The notes: generated by a model not told the origin, from the sequence alone. Counted from the first letter of the stretch, positions 21,558 through 30,456 are shown. The stretch is DNA of 48,896 nucleotides from Pseudomonadales bacterium (GCA_022072145.1 JAJVIG010000021.1:1-48896); one strand, 5' to 3'. Made by a program: numbers and translations.

Positions 21558-23366
21558 ATGCGCGCACTGGCAACGGCAATCGGGCTGCTGGCGTCGCTCG
21601 GCGCGACCGGGGCATCAGCGATCGAATACACGGTGCGCGCCGCCGACGGCGCACCGCTCGCGAACGCGATGGTCACCCGGGTGCCCGCGGGCACCCCTGC
21701 ACCCGACACCTCCGACAACGGCTATCCCGCGCCCGGCGCGACCCACCACGCCCCCGAGCGCATCACGCGCTTCAGCGACGCCGCGGGTACGGTGCGCTTT
21801 CCACCGGCGCCGGGACTGGTCGATCTCAGGGCGCGCAAGCCCGGCTTCGCCGACACCCGCCTGGTGGCGCTGCGTGCCGACGAGACGCCCGAACTGGTGC
21901 TGCGGCCGCAGCCGGATGCCCTGGCGCTCGCGAATTCCAGGCCGTCGAACCTGTGGCTGGCGCGCATCGATTTCGGCGGCGACCACCACCTGCGCGAGCA
22001 TTTCCTGCTGCATTGCGCGTTCTGCCACCAGCAGGGTTCACCGTTCATGCGTGCGGACCGCACCGCGGAGGACTGGGCATCCGTATTCGACCGTATGAAC
22101 CGCTACGGTGCGCAGGCCGCGCACGATGCCCGCGAACCGTTCGCGCGGTACCTGCATGCGCGCCACGCGGAACTGCTGCGCAACCCCGGCCTGCTGCCGG
22201 ACTTCGAGCCGTGGTCCGGGCGGCTGGCCGGAGTCACCCTCAGGGAGTGGCCGCTGGGTGATTCGCTGTCGCAACTGCACGACCTGCTGCTGCATCCGAA
22301 CGGCATGGTCTACACCGGCGACAACCTGATGGACCGCATCTACGAGATCGATCCGCTGAGTGGCGACTACCGTGTCTACCGCATCCCGCACGCGCCCGAC
22401 GCCACGATCGGCGGCATCCTCGGCAACCGCTTCGCCGCCGGCTACCCGAAGGTCGAGAACTACGTCGGTGTGCATTCCTTCGCGTTGTCACCCACCGACG
22501 GCCACATCTTCATCACGCCGTCGATGCAGCAGTCGCTGCTCGAATTCGACCCGGTATCCAAACGCTTCACCGAATGGAAGATGGATCGCGGCTTCTACCC
22601 GCACACGATCCGCATCGACGCCCGCGACCGCGTCTGGTTCACGCTGGCGCTGAGCTCGCAGGTGGCGATGTTCGACCGCCGCACGCAGCAGTTCACCTGG
22701 TACGAACTGCCCGCGCGCGGCTGGCGCGAGCGCGCGCTGCTCGCGATCGTGAAATGGCGGTTGGGGCGCGGTGCGGTGCAGACGCCGCCGAAGTACGACC
22801 ACGACACCAGCGGCTTTCCGCTGCCGTACGGCATCGACATCGCGCCCGACGGCACCGTCTGGGTGGCGCGCCTGAATGCCGGCGACATCGCACGGATCGA
22901 CCCGGCCAGTGGCGTCGTGACCATGATCCCCACGCCGTTCAGCGGCCCGCGACGACTGCGTTGCGACGCCGACGGCAACCCGTGGATCACCGGTTTTTCG
23001 TCCGGCCTGATCGCCCGCTACGACGCGCGTACCGGGCGCTTCGACACCTTCCCGTTGCCGGTGCAGAGCGAGACGCCGTATGCGCTGAACGTGGACCGGC
23101 AGCGCCACGTGGTGTGGGTGACCGGCAACCAGTCGGATTCGCTGCTGCGTTTCGATATTGCAACACGGACCTGGACCGTCTACCCCCTGGTGCGTTACCG
23201 CAGCTTCACGCGCGACATCGAGATCGATGCCGACGGCAGCGTGTACACGACGATTTCGAACTTCCCTGCCTGGCAGATCGAGGAAGCCCAGCCGATGCTG
23301 ATCCGGCTGCAGGACGAGACAGGGCGCCCGGAGGCGCCCTGTGCATCGAAGGAGCGATGCAAGTGA
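21558..23366 (+). CDS. Secreted cytochrome c motif protein with Vgb/SMP30-like beta-propeller
   Basis: A 602-residue exported protein. Residues 1-21 are a signal peptide. Residues 22-115 resemble a carboxypeptidase-regulatory or transthyretin-like beta sandwich (YTVRAADGAPLANAMVTR, VDLRARKPGFAD). A single heme c site CAFCH is at residues 153-157, with a possible axial Met further on (SPFMRADRTAEDW). From about residue 230 a six-bladed propeller follows, with blade motifs such as GVHSFALSPTDGHIFITPS, PHTIRIDARDRVWFT, PYGIDIAPDGTVWVARL and RRLRCDADGNPWITGF, like virginiamycin B lyase or SMP30-type enzymes. This suggests a periplasmic redox enzyme or an electron-accepting hydrolase. The substrate is unknown. 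Divergent from the PTPS/SDR pair. Confidence 0.85.
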   Translation: MRALATAIGLLASLGATGASAIEYTVRAADGAPLANAMVTRVPAGTPAPDTSDNGYPAPGATHHAPERITRFSDAAGTVRFPPAPGLVDLRARKPGFADTRLVALRADETPELVLRPQPDALALANSRPSNLWLARIDFGGDHHLREHFLLHCAFCHQQGSPFMRADRTAEDWASVFDRMNRYGAQAAHDAREPFARYLHARHAELLRNPGLLPDFEPWSGRLAGVTLREWPLGDSLSQLHDLLLHPNGMVYTGDNLMDRIYEIDPLSGDYRVYRIPHAPDATIGGILGNRFAAGYPKVENYVGVHSFALSPTDGHIFITPSMQQSLLEFDPVSKRFTEWKMDRGFYPHTIRIDARDRVWFTLALSSQVAMFDRRTQQFTWYELPARGWRERALLAIVKWRLGRGAVQTPPKYDHDTSGFPLPYGIDIAPDGTVWVARLNAGDIARIDPASGVVTMIPTPFSGPRRLRCDADGNPWITGFSSGLIARYDARTGRFDTFPLPVQSETPYALNVDRQRHVVWVTGNQSDSLLRFDIATRTWTVYPLVRYRSFTRDIEIDADGSVYTTISNFPAWQIEEAQPMLIRLQDETGRPEAPCASKERCK

Positions 23367-23401
23367 TGCGGTGAGTGTGCCGGCCGCGAGGACCGGCGCA
23401 C
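23319..23401 (+). terminator. Three consecutive hairpins at the 3' end of the cytochrome/propeller gene
   Basis: A perfect 10-base stem (ACAGGGCGCC, loop CGGA) at 23319-23342, a 7-base stem TGCATCG/CGATGCA at 23342-23361, and a 9-base stem with one wobble at 23375-23401 follow each other. The first two lie inside the coding region. There is no T-run, so this is not a canonical intrinsic terminator; it may stop RNA polymerase or protect the mRNA end between the two convergent genes. Confidence 0.4.
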
Positions 23402-23413
23402 ATCACACCCGGC

Positions 23414-24037
23414 TCACTTGCCGCGACGTGCGATCCCGAGCCCCATCAGACCCAGGCCGAGCAGACCCAGTGTTCCCGGAACCGGCACTTCGTTCGGGAT
23501 CTCGACCGTGATGCTGCTCAGCTTGAAGCGGTCGTTGCGGGCGAAGGTGGTGTCCGCACCGAAGCTGAACTGGCTACCCGCATAGCCGCTGCCGAAGTTC
23601 ACGACATTCGCCAGGAACGCCTCGTCCAGCACCGGTGAACCGTCCACGCCGAGGTCGAAGCGGCCGGCGAAATTCGGGTAGAAGGTCGCCGACAGCAGGG
23701 TCACGGTCTTGCTGCCGAAATCCAGCGTGATCGTCTCGTCCGGGCCGCTGGAATCGGTCCAGTGCTGGTCACCGTAGGCGGTGCCGCAATCGGTCGCCGG
23801 TGCGGCGGCGCCGGTGCAGACCAGCAGGCCGTAGCTGCTGCGCGAGATCCACGACGGGTCGCTGCCGGTATTGGCGGCGCTAGCGTCCACCGTGGTGACG
23901 CTGTCGCTGCCGGTGACCGTGACCGAAGAGCCGAAGCTGCGTGCCCCGGTGAAGTCGAACGTGACGGTCGCCGCCTGCGCTGCGCTGAACGCGAGCAACC
24001 CCGCCGCCACCATTGCTGCTCGTGTGAGATTCTTCAT
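23414..24037 (-). CDS. PEP-CTERM sorting-domain protein
   Basis: A 207-residue secreted protein. It has an N-terminal signal peptide (MKNLTRAAMVAAGLLAFSAA, then QA) and a C-terminal sorting tag: VPVPGTLGLLGLGLMGLGIA then RRGK. The tag is the PEP-CTERM signal (VPxPGT, hydrophobic helix, basic end) recognised by exosortase in exopolysaccharide-producing Gram-negatives. The tag has Val in place of the Glu of the classic VPEP. The body is Ser/Thr/Gly-rich and beta-like with one cysteine pair (LLVCTGAAAPATDCGTA), typical of surface proteins of this class. A strong ribosome site AAGGAG precedes the ATG. Expression is likely controlled by the sigma-54 promoter at 24092-24107. The exosortase gene is not in this window. 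Confidence 0.9.
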   Translation of the reverse strand: MKNLTRAAMVAAGLLAFSAAQAATVTFDFTGARSFGSSVTVTGSDSVTTVDASAANTGSDPSWISRSSYGLLVCTGAAAPATDCGTAYGDQHWTDSSGPDETITLDFGSKTVTLLSATFYPNFAGRFDLGVDGSPVLDEAFLANVVNFGSGYAGSQFSFGADTTFARNDRFKLSSITVEIPNEVPVPGTLGLLGLGLMGLGIARRGK

Positions 24038-24091
24038 GACGGACTCCTTGTGGGTTGGAAACACCGGGTTCAGCCGGTTCGCCAGTAAGAT

Positions 24092-24107
24092 AGCAATTGA
24101 CGTGCCA
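24092..24107 (-). promoter_or_regulatory. Sigma-54 (RpoN) promoter of the PEP-CTERM gene
   Basis: On the minus strand the sequence TGGCACGTCAATTGCT matches the -24/-12 consensus TGGCACG-N4-TTGCW at every fixed position, with correct spacing. It lies 55 bases before the PEP-CTERM start codon. The upstream 70 bases (24108-24180) are very AT-rich, suited to an activator or IHF. PEP-CTERM genes are known to be controlled by the PrsK/PrsR two-component system with RpoN, which agrees. Confidence 0.85.
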
Positions 24108-24245
24108 GTCATTTTTTATCTATTATTTTCAATATGTTACAATTTTTTTCAGGTTTTATGCGGAAGTGAAGTGTAAAAGGTTCCGACAATCGGACCACCG
24201 CCGCGGGAGCTCCGCCAGCCTTCCTCGCGCCACCACGCAGCCTGT

Positions 24246-24274
24246 TTGCAGCGGCCTCGGTCACGCGGTATACA
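24246..24274 (+). promoter_or_regulatory. Candidate sigma-70 promoter of the quinone oxidoreductase gene
   Basis: TTGCAG at 24246-24251 and TATACA at 24269-24274 are separated by exactly 17 bases. The match is 3/6 and 4/6 to consensus. The start codon follows 32 bases later with GAGG in between. Confidence 0.4.
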
Positions 24275-24306
24275 CGCACTTCCACTACCAGCGAGGACCC
24301 TCACGG

Positions 24307-25296
24307 ATGCGCGCCATCGTCTGTGCCGAATACGGACCGCCCGGCGGACTGCAGCTCGCCGGCCTCCCCGACCCAGTCTGCGGCCCCGGCCAGGTGCTGG
24401 TCGCGGTGCACGCGGCCGGGGTGAACTTCGTCGATTCGCTGCTCATCGCCGGCCGGTACCAGATCCGCATCCCGCCGCCCTTCGTTCCGGGCGGCGACTG
24501 CGCCGGCACGGTGCTGGCGCTGGGCGAAGGCGTCACCGGCTTCGCGGTCGGCGACCGCGTGCTCGCGAGCCCCGGCATCGGCGCCTTCGCCGAGCGGGTG
24601 GTGCTGCCGGCAACCCAGGTGCGCCGGATGCCGGCGAACATGAGCTTTGCCGCCGGCGCGGTGTTCCTGCAGCCGAGCGCCACCGCGTATTACGCGCTCC
24701 ACGAGCGCGGCGCGCTGCGCGCCGGCGAGACGCTGCTGGTACTCGGTGCGGCCGGCGGCACCGGCGCCGCGGCGATCCAGGTCGGCAAGGGCTTCGGCGC
24801 GCGCGTGATCGCCGCCGCGTCCAGCCCCGAAAAGCTTGCCGCCGCCTCCGCGCTGGGCGCCGACGTGCTGATCGACTACGGCCGCGAGGAATTGCGCGCG
24901 GCGCTGAAACTCGCGACCGGCGGGCGCGGCGTCGACCTGGTGTTCGACCCGGTGGGCGGCGCGCTGGCAGAACCGGCGCTGCGCTCGTGCGCGGAGAACG
25001 CCCGCTACCTGGTGATCGGCTTCGCGAGCGGCGAGATCCCGCGCGTGCCGCTGAACCTGCCGCTCCTGAAGAGTTGCCAGATCGTCGGCGTCGACTGGGG
25101 CGGTCACTCGGCCCGCCACCCGCAGGAAGCGCGCAGGCTGGTCGATACCGTGCTCACGCTGTACGCCGAGGGGCGCCTGCAGGACCCGCCGCTGGCGCGC
25201 TACCGGCTCGAGGAGACCGGACAGGCGATCGCCGATCTGGCGGCACGGCGCATCGCGGGACGCTGCGTGATCGAGATCGGCACCGCCGCTGGCTGA
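24307..25296 (+). CDS. NADPH:quinone oxidoreductase family protein (zinc-free MDR)
   Basis: A 329-residue medium-chain dehydrogenase/reductase of the QOR group, which reduces quinones or enoyl-type substrates with NADPH. It lacks the catalytic and structural zinc cysteines. Landmarks: AAGVNFVDSLLIAGRYQI, the G(G/H)D(C/V)xG segment FVPGGDCAGTVLALGEGV, and the nucleotide site VLGAAGGTGAAAIQVGKGFG at about residue 145, then VDLVFDPVGG. The start ATG is preceded by GAGG. Its stop is 9 bases from the stop of the convergent acyl-CoA synthetase. Some relatives act as acryloyl- or crotonyl-type CoA reductases, so a role in the neighbouring CoA pathway is possible. Confidence 0.88.
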   Translation: MRAIVCAEYGPPGGLQLAGLPDPVCGPGQVLVAVHAAGVNFVDSLLIAGRYQIRIPPPFVPGGDCAGTVLALGEGVTGFAVGDRVLASPGIGAFAERVVLPATQVRRMPANMSFAAGAVFLQPSATAYYALHERGALRAGETLLVLGAAGGTGAAAIQVGKGFGARVIAAASSPEKLAAASALGADVLIDYGREELRAALKLATGGRGVDLVFDPVGGALAEPALRSCAENARYLVIGFASGEIPRVPLNLPLLKSCQIVGVDWGGHSARHPQEARRLVDTVLTLYAEGRLQDPPLARYRLEETGQAIADLAARRIAGRCVIEIGTAAG

Positions 25297-25305
25297 TCGC
25301 GCCGT

Positions 25306-26805
25306 TCAGGCGCCCTCATCGAACAGCGCCCGCACGGCCGGCTTCAGTGGCTTGCCGAGCGCGTTGCGGGGCAGCGCGTCCACCACGCGCAGCCGCCGCG
25401 GGTGCTTGTACGCCGACAGCCGGTCGCGGCACCACGCGAGCAGTTCGTCCAGGGCGAGCGCGGCTCCGGGCCGCAGCACCACGGCCGCCGCCACCGCCTC
25501 GCCCCACAGATCGTCCGGCACCCCGACCACCGCGCACTCGCGCACCGCGGGATGCTCGAGCAGCACGTTCTCGATCTCGAGCGCCGAGAGTTTGTAGCCG
25601 CCGGACTTGATGATGTCGACCGAGCGCCGGCCGAGGATCCGGTAGTAGCCGCGCTCGCGCACCGCGACGTCACCGGTCAGGAACCAGCCGTCGTCGCTGA
25701 ACGCACGCCGCGTTGCCTCGGGGTCGTTCCAGTAACCGGCAAACACGGCCGGGCCGCGCACGTGGATTTCGCCCGGCTGGTCCTCGCCCGCGATCACCGC
25801 GCCCTGCTCGTCCACCAGCCGTACCTCCACGCCGGGCAGCGGCAGCCCGACGCTTCCCGGTCGGCGTTCGCCGTGCAGCGGGTTCGCCAGCGCCATCCCG
25901 ATCTCGGTCATGCCGTAGCGCTCGAGCAGTGCGTGTCCGCCGAGTCGCTGCCAGTGCGCATGCACGGCAGCCGGTAACGCCGCCGATCCCGAGACCATCA
26001 GCCGCAGCGCCGCGAAGCCGCGCGTGCAGCGCTCGCGTTGCGGCGCGGTCAGCGCCTCGAGCGCCTCGATCAGCTTCACGTACACGGTGGGCACCGCCAT
26101 GAACACGCTGAAGGCACCAGCCGCGACGCGCTCCAGCACGCGCGCGGCGTCGAAGCGTTCGAAGGCCTCGATGCAGGCGCCGGACCACAGCGCGCAGCAC
26201 ATCACGTTGACGATGCCGTGCACGTGATGCAGCGGCAGGAACAGCGGAATGCGGTCCGTCTCCCGCCACTCCCACGCCTCGACCAGCATGCGCACCTGCG
26301 CCGCGATCGTCGCATGGGTGTACAGCGCTCCCTTGGGCTTGCCGGTGGTGCCGCTGGTGAACACGATCATCGCGGGGCGTTCCGGTGCGGGCTCAGGCAG
26401 GGCTCCGCTCGCCTCGGCCGCCTCCAGCGCATCGAGTCCGGTCGACTGCGCCCGCGTCGCGGCGCAGGCCGCGCGCAACGCGTCCTCCGGCATGCCCGCC
26501 ACCAGCACGCGCAGCACGCCCGCCGTGCGCAGCACGTGTTCGATCTCGGGCGCCGTGGCGGCCGGGTTCAGCGGTACCGCGCAACCGCCCGCACGCCAGA
26601 TGGCCCATTGCGCCACGACGTGCGCGGCACCGGCGGGCGCCAGCAACGCGATCCGTTCACCCGTCAGGTCGCCGCCACCGCCGAGCAGCGCCGACGCCGC
26701 GCGTGCCGAACGCCGCAGCAGTTCGGCATACGACACGCTCGCCGTGCCATCCTGGAATGCCGCGCGATCGGCGTGCCGCGCCACACGCTGAAACAGTTCG
26801 ATCAT
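25306..26805 (-). CDS. Acyl-CoA synthetase, ACSF3/MatB-like
   Basis: A 499-residue adenylate-forming enzyme that activates a carboxylic acid to its CoA thioester through an acyl-AMP. The ATP motif MIVFTSGTTGKPKGALYTH lies near residue 167, ERYGMTEIGMALANPL is the A5 motif, TGDVAVRERGYYRILGR holds the A7/A8 region, and the A10 lysine is in RNALGKPLK. The short N-terminal domain and LPLHHVHGIVN resemble ACSF3/MatB malonyl-CoA synthetases, but substrate residues cannot be confirmed by eye. It follows the sulfotransferase and DUF1214 genes on the same strand after a 103-base gap, so joint transcription is likely but not certain. Confidence 0.88.
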   Translation of the reverse strand: MIELFQRVARHADRAAFQDGTASVSYAELLRRSARAASALLGGGGDLTGERIALLAPAGAAHVVAQWAIWRAGGCAVPLNPAATAPEIEHVLRTAGVLRVLVAGMPEDALRAACAATRAQSTGLDALEAAEASGALPEPAPERPAMIVFTSGTTGKPKGALYTHATIAAQVRMLVEAWEWRETDRIPLFLPLHHVHGIVNVMCCALWSGACIEAFERFDAARVLERVAAGAFSVFMAVPTVYVKLIEALEALTAPQRERCTRGFAALRLMVSGSAALPAAVHAHWQRLGGHALLERYGMTEIGMALANPLHGERRPGSVGLPLPGVEVRLVDEQGAVIAGEDQPGEIHVRGPAVFAGYWNDPEATRRAFSDDGWFLTGDVAVRERGYYRILGRRSVDIIKSGGYKLSALEIENVLLEHPAVRECAVVGVPDDLWGEAVAAAVVLRPGAALALDELLAWCRDRLSAYKHPRRLRVVDALPRNALGKPLKPAVRALFDEGA

Positions 26806-26908
26806 GAATCGACCCACCGCCGTTGAAGCGGGACCGTATACCGGAGCCCCCGTCCCGCGGTCAACGGCAAGGCGTGCGCCGGCGCGAGGGATCGCAGTCG
26901 ATCCCGGC

Positions 26909-28111
26909 TCACCGAAAACGCATCGCCAGCCCATGCCTTCGCCGCGCGATGTCACGCCGGCGCTCGTCGGGGCTGACGCGTGGCGTGTCCGCTGGCAGTT
27001 CCTGCGCAAGGCGCGCGAGCGGGACCACGCGGGTTCGCGGCTGCGGCGCGGCGCGTTCCGGGAACTGGAAGCGGCACAGCATCACGCCCTCGTCGAAACC
27101 GCCCGTGTCCAGCCAGTTCGGCACGCCGGGGTCGCGATGCGCGAGCACGGCGCGGAACACGCCGTCGCTGCCGACGTGCGCCTGGCGGTCGTTCCAGCTC
27201 TGGATGCGCCGGGACGAGTCGAGCGACTCGTACCACATCGGGCTGATCTGCAGGTTCCAGTAGGCGGCGCGCGGGGGCTCGAACTCGACCAGCAGCGCCG
27301 AGTCGGCGTCGATGCGGTAGTAACCCTGCGAGTACTGGTTTTCCGGGGCACCGGAGGCCGCGGTCATGTCGTCCTCGTTGCCGCCCGGCGTGGTGGGCTG
27401 CGGCATCACGTTGACGCCGAGCACGCTGCGCATGTGCAGGCAGTAATCCGCCCACAAGCGCGACTCTTCCTCGACGAACCACGCCACGTCGCGCAGCCGT
27501 TCGGCGATCCCGGCGACGCTCGGCTCGGCCGCGCCCGGATCCTGGTCCACACGTTCGATGAATACCCGCGGCGGCTCGTCCTGGACCCAGTCGTGATAGA
27601 ACTGACGCACGTGCAGCCACTCGACGTCCGGTTCCAGCTGCAGCCAGTTGCCGGGCTGCGGTTGCGCGCCGAGGACGATCTCGAAGCTGCCGTCGGGTCC
27701 GAGTTGCAGGTCGCGGCCGGACAGGCTGCGGTCGATGCGGGTCGGCCGTGTGTAGCTCCAGATGCCGCGGCTCAGCTCGAAGCCGAGGTACGGGACGGTG
27801 CCACGCTTGCCCCACACGCGGTAGGTGGCGTCACCGCGCAGCCGCGCACGCAGGTAATGGCCGTCGGGGTTCGCCAGTCCCCAGCCCTTCCAGTTGTTGA
27901 AGTACGTGAACAGCACCGGCCGGTCACGATCCGCGGCGTGCAGATACATGTCGAGCGCGCTGTCGAGGATCCCCGCCAGATAGCGGGGGCCCGCCGCCGC
28001 ATGCTGCGCATCGGTGGGCATGTCGGTGCGTCTGAGCACCGCGGAGGCCTTTTTAAGTGATTCGCAGAACGCTTCCCACGCCTCTGCGCTCGTTGCCGTC
28101 GCATCGTTCAT
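26909..28111 (-). CDS. DUF1214-type domain protein
   Basis: A 400-residue soluble protein without a signal peptide. The C-terminal third has the features of DUF1214 (sequences such as YYRIDADSALLVEFEPP, AAYWNLQISPMWYESLD, and a GFDEGVMLCRFQ ending). No catalytic motif is known. Relatives often sit with catabolic or sulfotransferase genes. The start is ATG 28111, 4 bases after the sulfotransferase stop, with GGAGG 11 bases upstream; the upstream extension of the frame overlaps the sulfotransferase gene and is not credible. The coupling with the sulfotransferase suggests a joint pathway, perhaps modification of a lipid or sterol-like substrate. Confidence 0.75.
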   Translation of the reverse strand: MNDATATSAEAWEAFCESLKKASAVLRRTDMPTDAQHAAAGPRYLAGILDSALDMYLHAADRDRPVLFTYFNNWKGWGLANPDGHYLRARLRGDATYRVWGKRGTVPYLGFELSRGIWSYTRPTRIDRSLSGRDLQLGPDGSFEIVLGAQPQPGNWLQLEPDVEWLHVRQFYHDWVQDEPPRVFIERVDQDPGAAEPSVAGIAERLRDVAWFVEEESRLWADYCLHMRSVLGVNVMPQPTTPGGNEDDMTAASGAPENQYSQGYYRIDADSALLVEFEPPRAAYWNLQISPMWYESLDSSRRIQSWNDRQAHVGSDGVFRAVLAHRDPGVPNWLDTGGFDEGVMLCRFQFPERAAPQPRTRVVPLARLAQELPADTPRVSPDERRRDIARRRHGLAMRFR

Positions 28112-28115
28112 CGAT

Positions 28116-29411
28116 TCATGCCTCCGAAGGAATGTCGAAGTAATCCTGGTACGCCCGGTGGCGCCGGCGCGCGGTCTCGGGGTCGAGCCCGGTCTGCGCC
28201 AGATCGTAGCGGTGGTCCGCATAGCGACGGCTCGCCTGCGCGCGCGCCGCGAGCCAGGCCTGCATGCGCTCGCGCGCGGCCTCGCTGAACTGCATGCCGA
28301 GTTGCTTGTAGATCGCCTCCACGCTGGCGAGCGGTGACTCGACCAGTCGGGAGTACAGCACGTCGACGTAATTGTCGCGCCGCAGCAGCCCACGCGCCTG
28401 CAGCGAGCGCACCAGTTCGAAACGCCGGTCGAATTCGGCCGACATCATGCCGACGAACACCGGCACGTCCATGACGCGGTCCGAGCGCATCCACACGATC
28501 GCCCCGATGAAGCTGGTCATCGACGGGATCACCTTCAGCGGATCCCGATGCGTGTGCAGGAAGCGGGCATCCGGATAGACACGCAGCACGTGTTCGGCGT
28601 GATCGATGTAGCCAGGCATCTTCAGCACCCAGCGCCGGCGCGGCGAGCGCCACTGCAGTACCTGCAGGAAACGCCGGTGCCACGCGTAGGTCGGGGCGAG
28701 GAAATCCCGCCGCACCAACCACTGCACGTAGCTCGGAATGTGGTACGCGGCCGGGTAGTAGCCGTAGCTGAACGAGTGGTTCATGAAGAAGGTGCACTCC
28801 TGCGGCAACAGCGCGCCGAACGGATGCATGGCCTGCGTCTCCGGCGCCACGCGGTGCCACAGCGTCACCGCGCGCTCGGCGGCCGCGATGCGCGGATCCT
28901 CGGCCGTCGCTGGCGGCCACGGATCGCGCACCTCCCAGCCGAGCGGCGCCCGGCACGCGGGGTCCTGTGCCAGCAACTCGTGGAGCAGCGTGGTGCCACT
29001 GCGTCCCGGCCCGCCGATCACGATCGGTGCCTCGATCACCTCCTCGCCGATCTCCGGGTGCTCCCGGTGCGCCTGCTCGATGCGCAGACGGCACTCGAGG
29101 GCGTTCAGGATCTCGTCGCGTGCGATGATCCGCCCGGTCAGCGTCAGCTCGGCCTCACGCTCGAGTGCGTCCAGCAGCACCGTCAACGCCTCCAGGAAAT
29201 CGCCGGCGCCGAAATCGTCGAGCGCGGTGCGCCGGCGCGCCTGCGCGAGCAGGCTGTCGAGCGCGAGCAAGACCGGCTCCACGCCGCTCGCGTTCAGGTC
29301 GCGCCCGAGCGCGTTCACTTCCTGCACCCACTGCGGTCGCGGTGCGGGGCGCCACAACCCGCTCGCGGAACCAACGTCCCGTGCATCCCTCGACTCGTCC
29401 ATCCTGTTCAT
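28116..29411 (-). CDS. Sulfotransferase family protein
   Basis: A 431-residue PAPS-dependent sulfotransferase-like protein. The 5'-phosphosulfate loop GGPGRSGTTLLHELLAQDP starts at about residue 133, and the 3'-phosphate motif is in FLHTHRDPLKVIPSM. An N-terminal helical region of about 125 residues precedes the core, as in bacterial Sulfotransfer_3 proteins. In this class the acceptor can be a sugar, lipid, sterol or peptide. Start: ATG 29411 has its GGAGGA only 2 bases away, while ATG 29402 is 10 bases from it and may be the true start. First gene of the operon with the DUF1214 gene; divergent from the SDR-LLM-pyruvate kinase operon. Confidence 0.88.
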   Translation of the reverse strand: MNRMDESRDARDVGSASGLWRPAPRPQWVQEVNALGRDLNASGVEPVLLALDSLLAQARRRTALDDFGAGDFLEALTVLLDALEREAELTLTGRIIARDEILNALECRLRIEQAHREHPEIGEEVIEAPIVIGGPGRSGTTLLHELLAQDPACRAPLGWEVRDPWPPATAEDPRIAAAERAVTLWHRVAPETQAMHPFGALLPQECTFFMNHSFSYGYYPAAYHIPSYVQWLVRRDFLAPTYAWHRRFLQVLQWRSPRRRWVLKMPGYIDHAEHVLRVYPDARFLHTHRDPLKVIPSMTSFIGAIVWMRSDRVMDVPVFVGMMSAEFDRRFELVRSLQARGLLRRDNYVDVLYSRLVESPLASVEAIYKQLGMQFSEAARERMQAWLAARAQASRRYADHRYDLAQTGLDPETARRRHRAYQDYFDIPSEA

Positions 29412-29697
29412 TCCTCCCGGTCCGCGCGACCTTCCGTCCCTGCCACAAACCTGAGCTGCAGAGGCTGTCGCAGCAGCACGCCCCCTGACGGTGCCAGCGT
29501 GCGGCGGCGGTCTGCCCCTGCCGTCAGATCACTCAGCGCTGTCACTGTAGTGCCAGATGGCCCGTACCCCAAGGACACAGATCGTCAAGCACGCGGACAA
29601 TCCCGCTCAGCACACGCGATGCAAGGTGCCGCTACCGGCGAGCGACGCGTTATGATGCCGCACGCATCCACCACATCCACCCCACGAGGAACACCCG

Positions 29698-30453
29698 ATG
29701 AAGAAGCGCTTCGACCGGAAAACCGCACTGATCACCGGCGCCGCGTCCGGCATGGGGCGCGCCACGGCGTTGCGCATGGGAAGCGAGGGGGCGCGGGTGT
29801 TCTGCGCCGACATCGATGGCGACGGCGCCCGCGCCACCGCCGAGGCGATCCGGGCCGCCGGCGGCGAGGCAGGATCCGCCGCGGCCGACATCGGCGATCC
29901 GGCACGCTGCCGTGCGCTGGTCGCGGAAACCGTCGGCGCCTTCGGCGCACTCGACATCCTCTGCAACATCGCCGGCTTCGGCGGCCTGAAGGCACTGGCC
30001 GACGAGACGCCCGAGGGCTGGCAGCGCATGTTCGCGGTCAACGTGCACGGTCCGTTCTACCTGAGCCAGGCGGCGCTGCCCCAGCTGCTGGCGCGGCGCG
30101 GCAACATCGTCAACGTGGCCTCGACCGCCGGACTGATGGGCCAGGCGTACATGGCCGCGTACACCGCGTCCAAACATGCGCTGGTCGGGCTGACCAAATC
30201 GATGGCGGTGGAGTTCGGGCGCCAGGGCCTGCGCGTCAACGCGGTCTGCCCCGGCGGCACGGCCACGCCGTTCCTGGCGACGTTCGCCGTACCGGAGGGT
30301 GCCGATCCGGAACTCATCTCCCGGTTGTCCTTGCGCCCCGACTACGCGGCACCCGAACACATCGCGAACATGATCTGCTTCGCCGCCTCCGAGGAGGCCG
30401 AGTTCGTCAACGGCGCGCTGCTGTCGGTCGACGGCGGCACGGTCGCGGGCTGA
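29698..30453 (+). CDS. Short-chain dehydrogenase/reductase (catabolic type)
   Basis: A 251-residue classical SDR. TGAASGMG at residues 14-21 binds NAD(P), DADI-type Asp after beta-2 (FCADIDGD) suggests NAD preference, NIAG, the catalytic Ser in NVASTAGLMG and YTASK in AAYTASKHALVGLTKSM are all present. The C-terminus DGGTVAG is typical. Such enzymes oxidise hydroxy groups of steroids, alcohols or hydroxyacyl-CoA. A TATGAT -10-like box lies 42 bases upstream of the start at 29651-29656. First gene of a three-gene operon; 3 bases separate it from the LLM gene. Confidence 0.92.
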   Translation: MKKRFDRKTALITGAASGMGRATALRMGSEGARVFCADIDGDGARATAEAIRAAGGEAGSAAADIGDPARCRALVAETVGAFGALDILCNIAGFGGLKALADETPEGWQRMFAVNVHGPFYLSQAALPQLLARRGNIVNVASTAGLMGQAYMAAYTASKHALVGLTKSMAVEFGRQGLRVNAVCPGGTATPFLATFAVPEGADPELISRLSLRPDYAAPEHIANMICFAASEEAEFVNGALLSVDGGTVAG

Positions 30454-30456
30454 ACC

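Noticed and set aside
29460..29472. A 13-base match to the end of the palindromic element at 40466
   Set aside because: Too short alone to be called a solo element; mentioned only in connection with that element.
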